Positions 1 to 7,693 of a stretch of 64,000 bases of DNA are shown piece after piece. Numbering within the stretch: position 1 is the stretch's first letter; each line of letters begins with the position of its first letter. The stretch lies in assembly GCA_024331125.1 (NCBI GenBank), contig JANDJI010000003.1, forward strand, positions 372,001 to 436,000. Reading direction: 5' to 3'. Under the pieces are notes generated by a model that ran no database searches, was not told where the DNA came from, and saw only the letters and a list, made by a program, of their open reading frames with translations. The translations under genes were made by a program, and so were the position numbers. The stretch comes from Nitrospira sp. (GTDB lineage: Bacteria; Nitrospirota; Nitrospiria; Nitrospirales; Nitrospiraceae).

Positions 1-5
1 CGTTT

Positions 6-1502
6 ATGGAATCATTGAAGAACGAAGAATCTCGCGTTCCTCCCGCGGAAGCCGGCGGAGCCGATCCTGGTGTGACCGCGCCAGAGCCGGATTCTCCGGA
101 TTCTTTGGGGACAACCCAGGTCCCATGGTTTCGATCTCTGACCATTGAGCGGCGAATCTTGTTCGGATTCAGCCTCGTCTTTATCGGCATTCTTCTTATT
201 TGCGTGATCTCCTACAGGAATCTCCGCGTGCTGCTCGACAACAGCGGCCGCGACACCAGAAGTTATGAATTGATTCAGGTGTTGCGCGACGTGGACGTTG
301 CGACAGATGAAGCGGAAAAACACCTCCGCCGGTATCTTGTCACGGGCGAGCCGATCTATCTCGGCAACTATCGGGAAGTCGTGAAGCAGAAAACAACTCT
401 CGTCACATACGTTCAAGATCTCGCCAGGGGATCGGTGGACCAGGAAGAACGCGCCGAGCGGCTGAACCGGACCATGGAACGGCAACTTGCGGCGCAAGCA
501 GCCGCCATCGCCAAATTGGCCGAGGGAGGGATCAAGGCCGTCAAAAAAACGGCGCTTGACGGTCCGGCGAAGCAGGAAATCGCGGAGATTCACCGGATCG
601 TCGCGTCGATGGACCAGCACGAACGGGAAACCTTGCGCCTGCGGGTGATGCAATCGGCTGCTGAAACCAGGAAGACCATCGCGCTGCTCGCCGCCGGGGC
701 TCTTCTCCAACTGGTTCTCCTGGCCGCCGTGTATTATCTCATCCGGCATGATATTACGCAGCGACGGCGCGTGGCTGCCGAGCTCAAGCGGCACGGCGTG
801 CTGTTGGAGGCCGCGAACAAAGAACTCGAATCGTTCAGTTATTCGGTCTCGCACGATCTCAGGGCGCCGCTGCGGCACATCGACGGCTACGCCGCTCTCT
901 TGCGCAAGACGATGGCCGACTCGATGAGCGAGAAGGCCGCGAGATACTTGGACACGATTTCCGCGTCCGCGAAACAGATGGGGCAGTTGATCGACGACCT
1001 CCTGGTGTTTTCCAGGATGGGACGTCAGGACATGTTTCGGACGACCGTCGATCTCGCTCGACTGGTGTCGGCGGTCCGTGACGACTTGCGTCTTGACTTG
1101 CACGGGAGAACGATATCCTGGACAATCGGGGCGCTGCCCAGCGTGCCGGGCGATCCGGCCATGCTCCGGCAGGTGTTCATGAATTTGATCGCAAACGCCG
1201 TGAAGTTCACGAGCACCAGACCGGCGGCGGAGATCTCGATCGGCGTCGATCGGCGGACGCCGACGGAGGTCGTGATCTTCGTGCGCGACAACGGCGTGGG
1301 GTTCGACATGCGGTACGCGTCGAAGTTGTTCGGGGTATTTCAGCGGCTCCATCGGGCCGACGAATTCGAGGGGACCGGGATCGGACTTGCCAACGTGCGC
1401 CGAATCGTGCATCGTCACGGAGGGCGGGTATGGGCCGAGGGAGCGCCGGATCAAGGGGCGACGTTTTATGTGGCGCTTCCGACGGAGGGGGGCGTTCGAT
1501 GA
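6..1502 (+). CDS. CHASE3-domain sensor histidine kinase
   Basis: This is a membrane sensor kinase of 498 residues. It has an N-terminal membrane segment around residues 50-68 and a second around 222-244. Between them lies a helical extracytoplasmic stretch of about 150 residues that resembles a CHASE3 sensor. The cytoplasmic part has a HisKA dimerisation motif, SHDLRAP, with the phospho-acceptor His283. An HATPase domain follows, with N box NLIANAVKFT, G1 box DNGVGFD and G2 box GTGIGLANV. The stop overlaps the start of the small receiver gene downstream (ATGA), so the two are translationally coupled and probably form a kinase-regulator pair. The ligand cannot be told from sequence. The start lies 6 bases into the window, so an upstream start cannot be ruled out. 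Confidence 0.9.
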   Translation: MESLKNEESRVPPAEAGGADPGVTAPEPDSPDSLGTTQVPWFRSLTIERRILFGFSLVFIGILLICVISYRNLRVLLDNSGRDTRSYELIQVLRDVDVATDEAEKHLRRYLVTGEPIYLGNYREVVKQKTTLVTYVQDLARGSVDQEERAERLNRTMERQLAAQAAAIAKLAEGGIKAVKKTALDGPAKQEIAEIHRIVASMDQHERETLRLRVMQSAAETRKTIALLAAGALLQLVLLAAVYYLIRHDITQRRRVAAELKRHGVLLEAANKELESFSYSVSHDLRAPLRHIDGYAALLRKTMADSMSEKAARYLDTISASAKQMGQLIDDLLVFSRMGRQDMFRTTVDLARLVSAVRDDLRLDLHGRTISWTIGALPSVPGDPAMLRQVFMNLIANAVKFTSTRPAAEISIGVDRRTPTEVVIFVRDNGVGFDMRYASKLFGVFQRLHRADEFEGTGIGLANVRRIVHRHGGRVWAEGAPDQGATFYVALPTEGGVR

Positions 1503-1954
1503 GTCCTGCAAAACCGATCCTCTTGGCGGAGGACAATCCACGGGACGCGGAATTGGCCTTGGCCGCGATGGAGGAGCATCACATCTCCGACAAAGTGGTC
1601 GTGTGCCGCGACGGCGCGGAGGCGCTCGATTATCTGTATTGTCGGGGCGCGTTCACGTCGCGTCATAGAGGGAACCCGGTCGTGGTGTTCCTTGACCTCA
1701 AAATGCCGAAAGTCGACGGGCTGGAAGTCTTGCGGGCGATGAAGTCGGACGCGAGTCTGCGGTCCATTCCGGTGGTCATGCTGACGTCGTCGCGCGAGGA
1801 GCGGGACCTGCGGGAGAGCTATGTGCTGGGGGCCAACGCGTACGTCGTCAAGCCGGTCGAGTTCGGCCGATTCGTCTCCGCCGTCAAAGAACTGAGCCTG
1901 TTTTGGGGCATCATCAATGAGCCCCCTCCGGATCCATCGACGTCCAAGACGTAG
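1499..1954 (+). CDS. Single-domain response regulator (Rcp1-like)
   Basis: This 151-residue protein is a stand-alone receiver domain with no output domain. It has the acidic pair E11/D12 (LLAEDNPRD), the phospho-acceptor Asp66 in VFLDLKMPK, the conserved Thr/Ser in MLTSS and the Lys in VVKPVEF. The spacing and the sequence around ALDYLYCRG resemble the Rcp1/CheY-like receivers that partner CHASE3 or phytochrome kinases. The start was chosen at the ATG overlapping the kinase stop, because the longer open frame only shadows the kinase 3' end. Its likely role is to accept phosphate from the upstream kinase and relay it, possibly to the hybrid kinase encoded next. Confidence 0.9.
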   Translation: MSPAKPILLAEDNPRDAELALAAMEEHHISDKVVVCRDGAEALDYLYCRGAFTSRHRGNPVVVFLDLKMPKVDGLEVLRAMKSDASLRSIPVVMLTSSREERDLRESYVLGANAYVVKPVEFGRFVSAVKELSLFWGIINEPPPDPSTSKT

Positions 1955-2042
1955 AGCCCGTCGCATACTAGCTTGTCGGCGGGGTTGGCCGGAAGGCCGT
2001 TGTCCGATTCCACGGTTGACGGCGATCAACAAACGAGGTTCC

Positions 2043-3641
2043 GTGACGATTCCGCTTCGACTCCTCATCCTTGAGGACAACCAGACCGATGCCGACCTTG
2101 TCGTCGCCCTTCTGATCGAAGGGGGGATCGTCTGCGAGGCGCGGCGCGTTGAAAGCCGCGATGCATTTGTGGCCGCTCTCCGGGGAGGCCAGTTCGATAT
2201 GATTTTGGCCGACTATTCTCTGCCCGGTTTTAACGGAGAAACGGCCCTTGACCTGGCCAGGCACCTGGCGCCGGATGTCCCCTTCCTGTTTGTCTCCGCG
2301 ACCATCGGTGAGGATCTTGCCATTGATATGATGCACCGGGGCGCCACGGACTATATTTTGAAGCAGCGGCTGGGTCGTCTCGTCCCGTCCGTTCAGCGCG
2401 CGCTGCGTGAGGCCCATGACCGAGCGGAACGGAGGAAGGCCGAAGAGGCTTTGCGCCAGAGCGAACTGCAACTGCGACAATCGCAGAAAATGGAGGCGGT
2501 GGGACGGCTTGCCGGCGGATTGGCCCACGATTTCAACAATCTGCTCACCGTCATCATGGGGCAAAGCCAGGTCTTGCTGGGTGAGCTGAAAGCGGGAGAT
2601 CCCTTGCGAAGCAAAATAGAAGAAATCCATGGAGCCGGCGAACGGGCGGTCGTTCTCATTCGGCAACTGTTGGCCTTCAGCAGAAAGCAGCCGTCCGAAC
2701 CCAGGGTGCTCGATCTGAACGATATTGTGAGCAACATCGAAACCATGCTGAGGCGATTGATCGGAGAGGACATCCATCTGATCGTGAAATCGAGCCCTGA
2801 TCCGCTCCGGATCAAGGCCGATCTTTCACAGATCGAGCAGATTGTGATGAATCTTGTCATCAACGCCCGAGACGCCATGCCGCAAGGCGGGACGTTGACG
2901 ATTGAGACCGGCAAAGCCGATCTCCGTCGCGTGCCGATGTATTCTTTGAGGCCGTTGATGCCGGGCGCCTACGTGAAGCTGTCCGTGTCGGATACCGGCT
3001 GCGGGATGTCCGAGCACGTCCAGGCCCACATGTTCGAACCGTTTTTCACGACCAAAGGAGAAGGCAAGGGTACGGGGCTGGGGCTCTCGACGGTGTTCGG
3101 CATCGTGGCGCAAAGCGGCGGAGGAATCGACGTCGAGAGCGTGATCGGGAGGGGTACGCGGTTTGACATCTATCTTCCAAGCGTCGTCGGTGAGATGAAA
3201 GAGGAAGCGAGCCGATCGTCGCCTCATCCGTCCGTCGAAGGACATGAGATGATCTTGTTGGCGGAGGACGACAGCGGCGTCCGCGAATTGATCCATGATC
3301 TGCTGAAAAAACTGGGGTATCGGGTGTGCGCGGTCAGAAACGGCCTGGAAGCCTGTCTTATCGGGACTCAACAAATCGGCGGGATCGATCTCCTGCTGAC
3401 GGACGTCGTGATGCCGGGAATGAGCGGGATCGAATTGGCTCGGCATCTTCGCGTCATCAAGCCTGATTTAAAACTGTTGTTCATATCGGGTTATCACGAT
3501 GACGCGGGCATCGGGTCCGGTGATCCGGCGAGCGCCTACATGCAGAAGCCGTTTGCGCCGGAAACGTTGGCGCGAACGATCCGCGAGCTGCTCGACGGGA
3601 AACCCAGGGCATCGACGATCGCCCCTCTCCGGGAATCATGA
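2043..3641 (+). CDS. Hybrid histidine kinase with receiver-kinase-receiver layout
   Basis: This 532-residue cytoplasmic protein has no membrane segment. An N-terminal receiver carries Asp57 in LADYSLPG. A coiled linker leads to a HisKA domain with AHDFNNLL (His near residue 165), then an HATPase with NLVINARDAM, DTGCGM and GTGLGLSTV. A C-terminal receiver has LLTDVVMPG and the Lys in MQKPF. I chose the GTG at 2043 because GAGG lies seven bases upstream and the receiver begins there; the open frame extends to 1917 but has no domain in the extra part. It sits 88 bases after the small receiver gene and likely belongs to the same phosphorelay. It overlaps the next gene by ATGA. Confidence 0.88.
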   Translation: MTIPLRLLILEDNQTDADLVVALLIEGGIVCEARRVESRDAFVAALRGGQFDMILADYSLPGFNGETALDLARHLAPDVPFLFVSATIGEDLAIDMMHRGATDYILKQRLGRLVPSVQRALREAHDRAERRKAEEALRQSELQLRQSQKMEAVGRLAGGLAHDFNNLLTVIMGQSQVLLGELKAGDPLRSKIEEIHGAGERAVVLIRQLLAFSRKQPSEPRVLDLNDIVSNIETMLRRLIGEDIHLIVKSSPDPLRIKADLSQIEQIVMNLVINARDAMPQGGTLTIETGKADLRRVPMYSLRPLMPGAYVKLSVSDTGCGMSEHVQAHMFEPFFTTKGEGKGTGLGLSTVFGIVAQSGGGIDVESVIGRGTRFDIYLPSVVGEMKEEASRSSPHPSVEGHEMILLAEDDSGVRELIHDLLKKLGYRVCAVRNGLEACLIGTQQIGGIDLLLTDVVMPGMSGIELARHLRVIKPDLKLLFISGYHDDAGIGSGDPASAYMQKPFAPETLARTIRELLDGKPRASTIAPLRES

Positions 3642-4579
3642 CACACGGTCTTACTTGGACAGGGTTCGGTCGCCGACCTGAGCGACGTTGGTCGAACGCA
3701 TTCGATTCATTGACGTCGAGCCTTCCATTGAGGAGACGGCGGAGAAGAAAGGGATGCGGCATCGTCCGAATCGGGTATGTGCTGGCGGTGCTGATCCTGG
3801 CACCGCTTCCTGGGGCCGCGACGACCATTCAGTGGGAACCGCTGACGGACGGGCTGGCGGTCTCGGTATGGACGCCCGGCTCTTCCTGTCCCGCCGTGCC
3901 GGACCTGCTGGCGATCGACGTGGATCCCGATCGCGTCAGGTTCTCCATTCATTACTACGCCGATGAAAAGCTCGCACAGCCGATTCCCATCGATCAATGG
4001 CAAAAACTGACGGGACATCCCCTCTTGTTTAACGCGGGATTGTTTCGCGAAGACTTTTCATATCTTGGCTTACTGTATAAGGATGGGAGGGCCTTGGGAA
4101 GTCGCAGACACGGGATCTGGCAGGGATTGTTTGCGGCCGAACCCGTTCACGAAGGGCTCAGAAAGGCGAGAGTGCTGGATCTGTCCGTGGAGCCGTTCGA
4201 CGAAGAACGGCCCCACTACCGAGAAGCCGCGCAGTCGTTGATGTTGCTCGACAGTCGGCGCACGATCCGCGTGCGTCAGTCCGGGAAAGAGGCCTATCAA
4301 ACCATTGTGGCCGAAACGGAAGCGGGGCACATCGTCATCATGAAAAGTCGGGAGGTCACCAGCCTCTACGATCTCGCGCAATGCCTGCGCGACGCCGCGC
4401 CGTGGGTTCGCCAAGCCATGGCGATGGACGGGGGGTCGTCGTCGGATGTGTTGGTCGTGGAGTCGCTCTGGCGAGACGATCGCAGAACCGCCGGTCGCGT
4501 TTCGTGGAGGGCGTTGTTCGGCGGCAAGACGAGCACCCATAGCCCCTTGCCGACCGTGATCGGAGTCAGTCCGCGATGA
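3638..4579 (+). CDS. Secreted phosphodiester glycosidase (NAGPA/DUF2233) family protein
   Basis: The 313-residue product has a basic N terminus (six Arg and a Lys before residue 40), then a hydrophobic segment ending near PGAATT, which reads as a signal peptide or membrane anchor. The body matches the DUF2233/NAGPA fold: FNAGLFREDFSYLGL in the first half and AMAMDGGSSS near the end, the latter the hallmark of the family (D-G-G-x-S). Family members cleave or bind phosphodiester-linked sugars on exported polymers; the substrate here is unknown. The start overlaps the previous stop (ATGA), but the long basic leader means a downstream TTG near 3710 could be the real start. The coupling to signalling genes is unusual and unexplained. 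Confidence 0.75.
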   Translation: MTHGLTWTGFGRRPERRWSNAFDSLTSSLPLRRRRRRKGCGIVRIGYVLAVLILAPLPGAATTIQWEPLTDGLAVSVWTPGSSCPAVPDLLAIDVDPDRVRFSIHYYADEKLAQPIPIDQWQKLTGHPLLFNAGLFREDFSYLGLLYKDGRALGSRRHGIWQGLFAAEPVHEGLRKARVLDLSVEPFDEERPHYREAAQSLMLLDSRRTIRVRQSGKEAYQTIVAETEAGHIVIMKSREVTSLYDLAQCLRDAAPWVRQAMAMDGGSSSDVLVVESLWRDDRRTAGRVSWRALFGGKTSTHSPLPTVIGVSPR

Positions 4580-4657
4580 TGGGAAAAAAGAGAGGGCGGA
4601 CGAAGAGGCCGGTTGCGGGCCATCAGAGCTGTGCGACGGTGAACGGCGGAACGGAGC

Positions 4658-5086
4658 CTATCGTTTGGGACGCTCGACAGGGAAGCCGGACTCGACCCAG
4701 GCGTTCATGCTGCCTTCGACGTTGTACACGTGACGATAGCCCAAGTCGGCAAGCGTTTCCGCGGCGATGTTGCTTCGTCGCCCTGACTGGCAGTACACCA
4801 CCACGTGATCGTCGAGTTGAGCACCGATTTCACGATGACGAGCCTTGATCTCGCGAAAGTCGATATTGAGATCGGTGCCGGGGATCATTCCCGCCCGATG
4901 TTCCTCGGGCGTCCGGACGTCCACCAGGATAAACCCCTTCTCTTCTTTGGAGAACCCCTTGGAGAGGGAGGAATGAAGCTGTTGCACGGTGAGGAGATAG
5001 GAATGATACCCAAACGCGAAGTCGCCGATCACGAAAACGACAACAAGCAGACAGCCCAGCACGTTCACGACGGCACGTTTCATCAT
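4658..5086 (-). CDS. Membrane-anchored rhodanese-domain protein
   Basis: This 142-residue protein starts with an uncleaved-looking membrane anchor (residues 5-25) and then a single rhodanese domain. The active-site loop is YCQSGRRSN, with the catalytic Cys and the CxxGxRS pattern of single-domain sulfurtransferases; DVRTPEEHRAG precedes it. It likely faces the periplasm and carries sulfane sulfur or has a redox role. I chose the first of two adjacent ATGs because AAGGAG lies five bases upstream; a longer frame adds 17 residues without a ribosome site. It is divergent from the small lipoprotein gene, with only about 20 bases between the chosen starts. Confidence 0.85.
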   Translation of the reverse strand: MMKRAVVNVLGCLLVVVFVIGDFAFGYHSYLLTVQQLHSSLSKGFSKEEKGFILVDVRTPEEHRAGMIPGTDLNIDFREIKARHREIGAQLDDHVVVYCQSGRRSNIAAETLADLGYRHVYNVEGSMNAWVESGFPVERPKR

Positions 5087-5104
5087 CGTGACTCCTTCCG
5101 TGTC

Positions 5105-5470
5105 ATGTTCAAAACACTCCGGTCTTGGTTTCATCATAAAAGCGGGGCGAAAGTCCGGTCAAGAGTCGGATCGACGGCCATGCTCGCCCTCTTCGCCCTC
5201 CTCGTCGGTTGCGCCGATGGCGTGAAACTCGTGCAGGAACAGGAGAACGGCGGAGTGGTCGTCTATCCCTTCAAAGAAGGGCAAGGGCCGCTGCTTTCTT
5301 CGTTTCGGGCCGAGGCGCTCGCCGTCATCCGTCAAAAGTGCGGGGAACGATCCTACGATATCCTCCGCGAGGGAGAGGCCAAGGGGCGAGCCCGCGTCGT
5401 CAGCCCCCTCGAAGGTCAGGAAGAAGTGATCCAAGAACGGCGGTGGGGTATTCAGTTTCAATGCAGGTGA
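5105..5470 (+). CDS. Small predicted lipoprotein
   Basis: The product is about 121 residues. It has a basic n-region, a short hydrophobic core and a lipobox LLVGC ending in Cys36, which suggests lipidation and outer- or inner-membrane attachment. The mature part of about 85 residues has KCGERSYDILREGE and ends in GIQFQCR, leaving two Cys that could pair. I do not recognise a family with certainty; it resembles small hypothetical lipoproteins in which a stress-linked beta-rich domain follows the lipobox. The start is uncertain: an ATG at 5180 would give 96 residues with no positive charge before the core, so I prefer 5105. It converges on the AT-rich pyrE-like gene 10 bases later. Confidence 0.55.
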   Translation: MFKTLRSWFHHKSGAKVRSRVGSTAMLALFALLVGCADGVKLVQEQENGGVVVYPFKEGQGPLLSSFRAEALAVIRQKCGERSYDILREGEAKGRARVVSPLEGQEEVIQERRWGIQFQCR

Positions 5471-5480
5471 AGCGTGCGCA

Positions 5481-6077
5481 CTACATGCTAAACGCGGGGG
5501 CCAGTCTTTCAATGGATTGGAAATCTTTGATGGTGAGTAGGCTGATTAGCTCGACTCCTTCTTGTGCTAGGTTTTGCTTGCCACCTTGCTCTTCTCGGTC
5601 AACTATGACTAAAGCGTAGTTGACGATCAGTCCAGCTTGTCGTGCAGCTTCCACTGCCTGAAGAATTGATCCACCACTTGTCAGAACATCATCTACGATG
5701 AGGGCTCTACTGCCTTCCTTTACGATTCCCTCAATCTTCTTTCCAAGACCATGCCCTTTGACTTGCTTCCTCACAACGAAGTTTGGCCAATTCTGTGCAT
5801 TCCGCAAACCATAATGTGAAATAATGGCTGCAATGGCAATTGCCCCAATTTCTAACCCCCCGATGCAGTCGAATTCTAAGTTTTTTACTTTTTCAAAGGA
5901 GTATTCGCCGATCTTGGCCAAGGCAAAGGGATCTGCCACAACAGTTTTACAGTCGACGTAGAAATCGCTGAGAATACCTGAGGAAAGCCGGAACTTATTC
6001 ACGGGGTCATGGATAAATGACTTAGTGTCCACGAAGTGCTTTATCAAGTATGCTTTTGCATCATTCACGCTGGACAC
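5481..6077 (-). CDS. pyrE: Orotate phosphoribosyltransferase-like protein
   Basis: The 198-residue protein fits orotate phosphoribosyltransferase, which joins orotate and PRPP to give OMP in pyrimidine synthesis. The PRPP-binding motif ALIVDDVLTSGGS is intact. Upstream SGILSDFYVDCK and VVRKQVKGHG match the substrate loops of the family, and length is normal. The start is a GTG; a second GTG three codons in is equally possible because no strong ribosome site precedes either. Base composition stands out: this gene and its 5' flank are visibly AT-richer (mid-40s percent GC by eye) than the roughly 60% neighbours, which suggests recent acquisition. It stands alone, away from other pyrimidine genes, so it may be a second copy or serve another base. 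Confidence 0.82.
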   Translation of the reverse strand: MSSVNDAKAYLIKHFVDTKSFIHDPVNKFRLSSGILSDFYVDCKTVVADPFALAKIGEYSFEKVKNLEFDCIGGLEIGAIAIAAIISHYGLRNAQNWPNFVVRKQVKGHGLGKKIEGIVKEGSRALIVDDVLTSGGSILQAVEAARQAGLIVNYALVIVDREEQGGKQNLAQEGVELISLLTIKDFQSIERLAPAFSM

Positions 6078-6126
6078 CGTATTTTCACAGACTTCTTGTC
6101 AATAAGAGAATTAAGAGAGGCATGAG

Positions 6127-6156
6127 ATTGTAGTGTCGGCTAATACGAATAGTCAA
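6127..6156 (-). promoter_or_regulatory. Candidate sigma-70 promoter of the pyrE-like gene
   Basis: On the minus strand there is TTGACT (6151-6156), an 18-base spacer and TACAAT (6127-6132). The predicted start of transcription is about 40 bases before the GTG start. The surrounding 120 bases are AT-rich like the gene itself, so promoter and gene may have arrived together. Confidence 0.55.
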
Positions 6157-6199
6157 ACTCTTTTTTGGCCCTTGGCCTCCACAGTACTAATTTCAAGCT

Positions 6200-6715
6200 T
6201 TATTGATGGCCGAACCGCCGAATTTGCTCGGCCAGCGTCGAGGCCACCAGGTCCAAATCAAAGGGCCAGGCGTACCGAATCGTGACGTGCGGATAGAGGG
6301 GGCGAAGCTGTGCCAGGATCTCCGGGATCTCGATCTCGGAGTGGGATCCGCCGGGCGTGAACATGGTCGTCGTCACGATGACATCGGTGGCGCCTCGGTC
6401 GATCAAGGCGCGGACCGATTCTTCGAGCGTCGGCGCGCAGAATTCATTAAAGGCGATGCCGAACAACGCGCCGTTCAGTTGGGATTGCAGGCGGGCGGCC
6501 ACCGCTTGAAGCCCGAAGAGATAGGGATCGGTCTCCGCCGTCCTCGGCCAACGCCGGATCGTCGTATCCAGCTCGATTTCTTCCCGCGACGGCGGCTGGT
6601 GGGCGGCCCGACGCTGGGCTTCCAACCGTTTCAGTCTCGTCACCAGATCTTGCGGACAGTCTTTGGGAATTCCTCCGTGTCCGACCAACACCACTCCTTG
6701 CATGCCCGTTCTCAT
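6200..6715 (-). CDS. CbiX/sirohydrochlorin chelatase-like protein
   Basis: The 171-residue protein begins with VVLVGHGGIP and has a second conserved region VTTTMFTPGGSHSEIEIP. These place metal-binding His residues as in CbiX-type class II chelatases, which insert cobalt or iron into sirohydrochlorin. An insert of about 45 residues after the first motif (Arg- and Glu-rich) is longer than in small archaeal CbiX. The start is secure: AGGAGG lies a few bases before the ATG. It is the last gene of a set with the DUF523-DUF1722 and photolyase genes, 15 bases from its upstream neighbour. A role in tetrapyrrole metabolism is plausible, but chelatase activity is not shown by sequence alone. Confidence 0.75.
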   Translation of the reverse strand: MRTGMQGVVLVGHGGIPKDCPQDLVTRLKRLEAQRRAAHQPPSREEIELDTTIRRWPRTAETDPYLFGLQAVAARLQSQLNGALFGIAFNEFCAPTLEESVRALIDRGATDVIVTTTMFTPGGSHSEIEIPEILAQLRPLYPHVTIRYAWPFDLDLVASTLAEQIRRFGHQ

Positions 6716-6730
6716 GGTTCCTCCTAAAGG

Positions 6731-7693
6731 CTAGACGTGGTTGCGCAGCATCAGTTCCTTAGGATGGGGGTTGAGATAAATCTGATCGCGCACGTACCCG
6801 ACGTCGAAGAGCCGGACGTAGTGTTTGATCAACGTCAGGGGCACGATCAACGGCGTGAGGCCGAGCCGATAGTCGCCGATGACGCTCAGCAATTCCGATT
6901 TCTCCGCGGGACGGAGTCGATCCTTGAAGTGGCCCACGATATGGTGCAGCACGTTCACGTGTTTACGGACCGTGGCTTTGACGGCGAGGGCCTTCATGAA
7001 GAGCGATCCGTATTTCACGGTCAGTTCCCTTGGTCCGTACCGATGAGCTTGGGCGACCAGCCGGCCGAGTTTCTCATAGTCCTGCGGACTATGGGCGAGC
7101 AGGAGATATTTATGAATCGTATGGAACCGCACCATCGCCTGCCGCGTGACGCCGTCGCGGATCAATTGCCGGAAACGTTGGTAGCAGAACACTCGCTCGA
7201 TGAAGTTCTCCCTGATGGCGGGATCGCAGAGGCGTCCTTCCTCTTCCACGGGAATCAGCGGAAACTTCGCCATAAAGGCCTGGGCGAAGAGCCCCGTGCC
7301 GTTTCGGCCGGGCATGCCGTGTTCGTTGAAGATGCGAACCCGCTCGATCCCGCAACTGGGCGAATTCTTCTTAAAGACGTACCCGCACAGATCCAGGCTC
7401 GCCAGTTCCTCCAGCCGTTTGGCGGTTGCGGCCATCAACGCCCTTGTGTGGTCGATCCCGCTCGTGATGGTCACCAGACGAACCTGCTGGGTCTGGTGCG
7501 ATCGCCCGACCAGCCGCATCGCTTCGCGAGGAGTACCCAAGCCCGCCTCCACCTCCGGGCAGACCGGCACCCACTCGACGTAGGGGCCCAGGACTTCCGT
7601 CAGGAAAGGATCTTTCTTGTGCCCCCCGTCGTAACGAACGGGGTCCCCGAGCAGACACCGGCTGATTCCCAGACGAAGCGGGATGGTCATCAT
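6731..7693 (-). CDS. DUF523-DUF1722 fusion protein (YbgA-like)
   Basis: The 320-residue protein joins an N-terminal DUF523 domain (RLGISRCLLGDPVRYDGGHK, with CPEVEAGLGTPRE and KKNSPSCG) to a C-terminal DUF1722 (YbgA) domain rich in His, Arg and aromatic residues. Conserved Cys residues in the first half (CLLG, VCPE, SCG) could bind metal or a cluster. Family function is unsettled, but DUF1722 genes very often sit beside photolyase genes, as here. The start was set at the ATG that overlaps the photolyase stop (ATGA); the open frame runs far upstream only as a shadow of the photolyase gene. Confidence 0.85.
   Translation of the reverse strand: MMTIPLRLGISRCLLGDPVRYDGGHKKDPFLTEVLGPYVEWVPVCPEVEAGLGTPREAMRLVGRSHQTQQVRLVTITSGIDHTRALMAATAKRLEELASLDLCGYVFKKNSPSCGIERVRIFNEHGMPGRNGTGLFAQAFMAKFPLIPVEEEGRLCDPAIRENFIERVFCYQRFRQLIRDGVTRQAMVRFHTIHKYLLLAHSPQDYEKLGRLVAQAHRYGPRELTVKYGSLFMKALAVKATVRKHVNVLHHIVGHFKDRLRPAEKSELLSVIGDYRLGLTPLIVPLTLIKHYVRLFDVGYVRDQIYLNPHPKELMLRNHV

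Noticed and set aside
12..1541. Long minus-strand open frame of 509 codons opposite the first kinase
   Set aside because: Composition is Arg/Pro/His-rich with no domain; it is a high-GC shadow of the plus-strand kinase.
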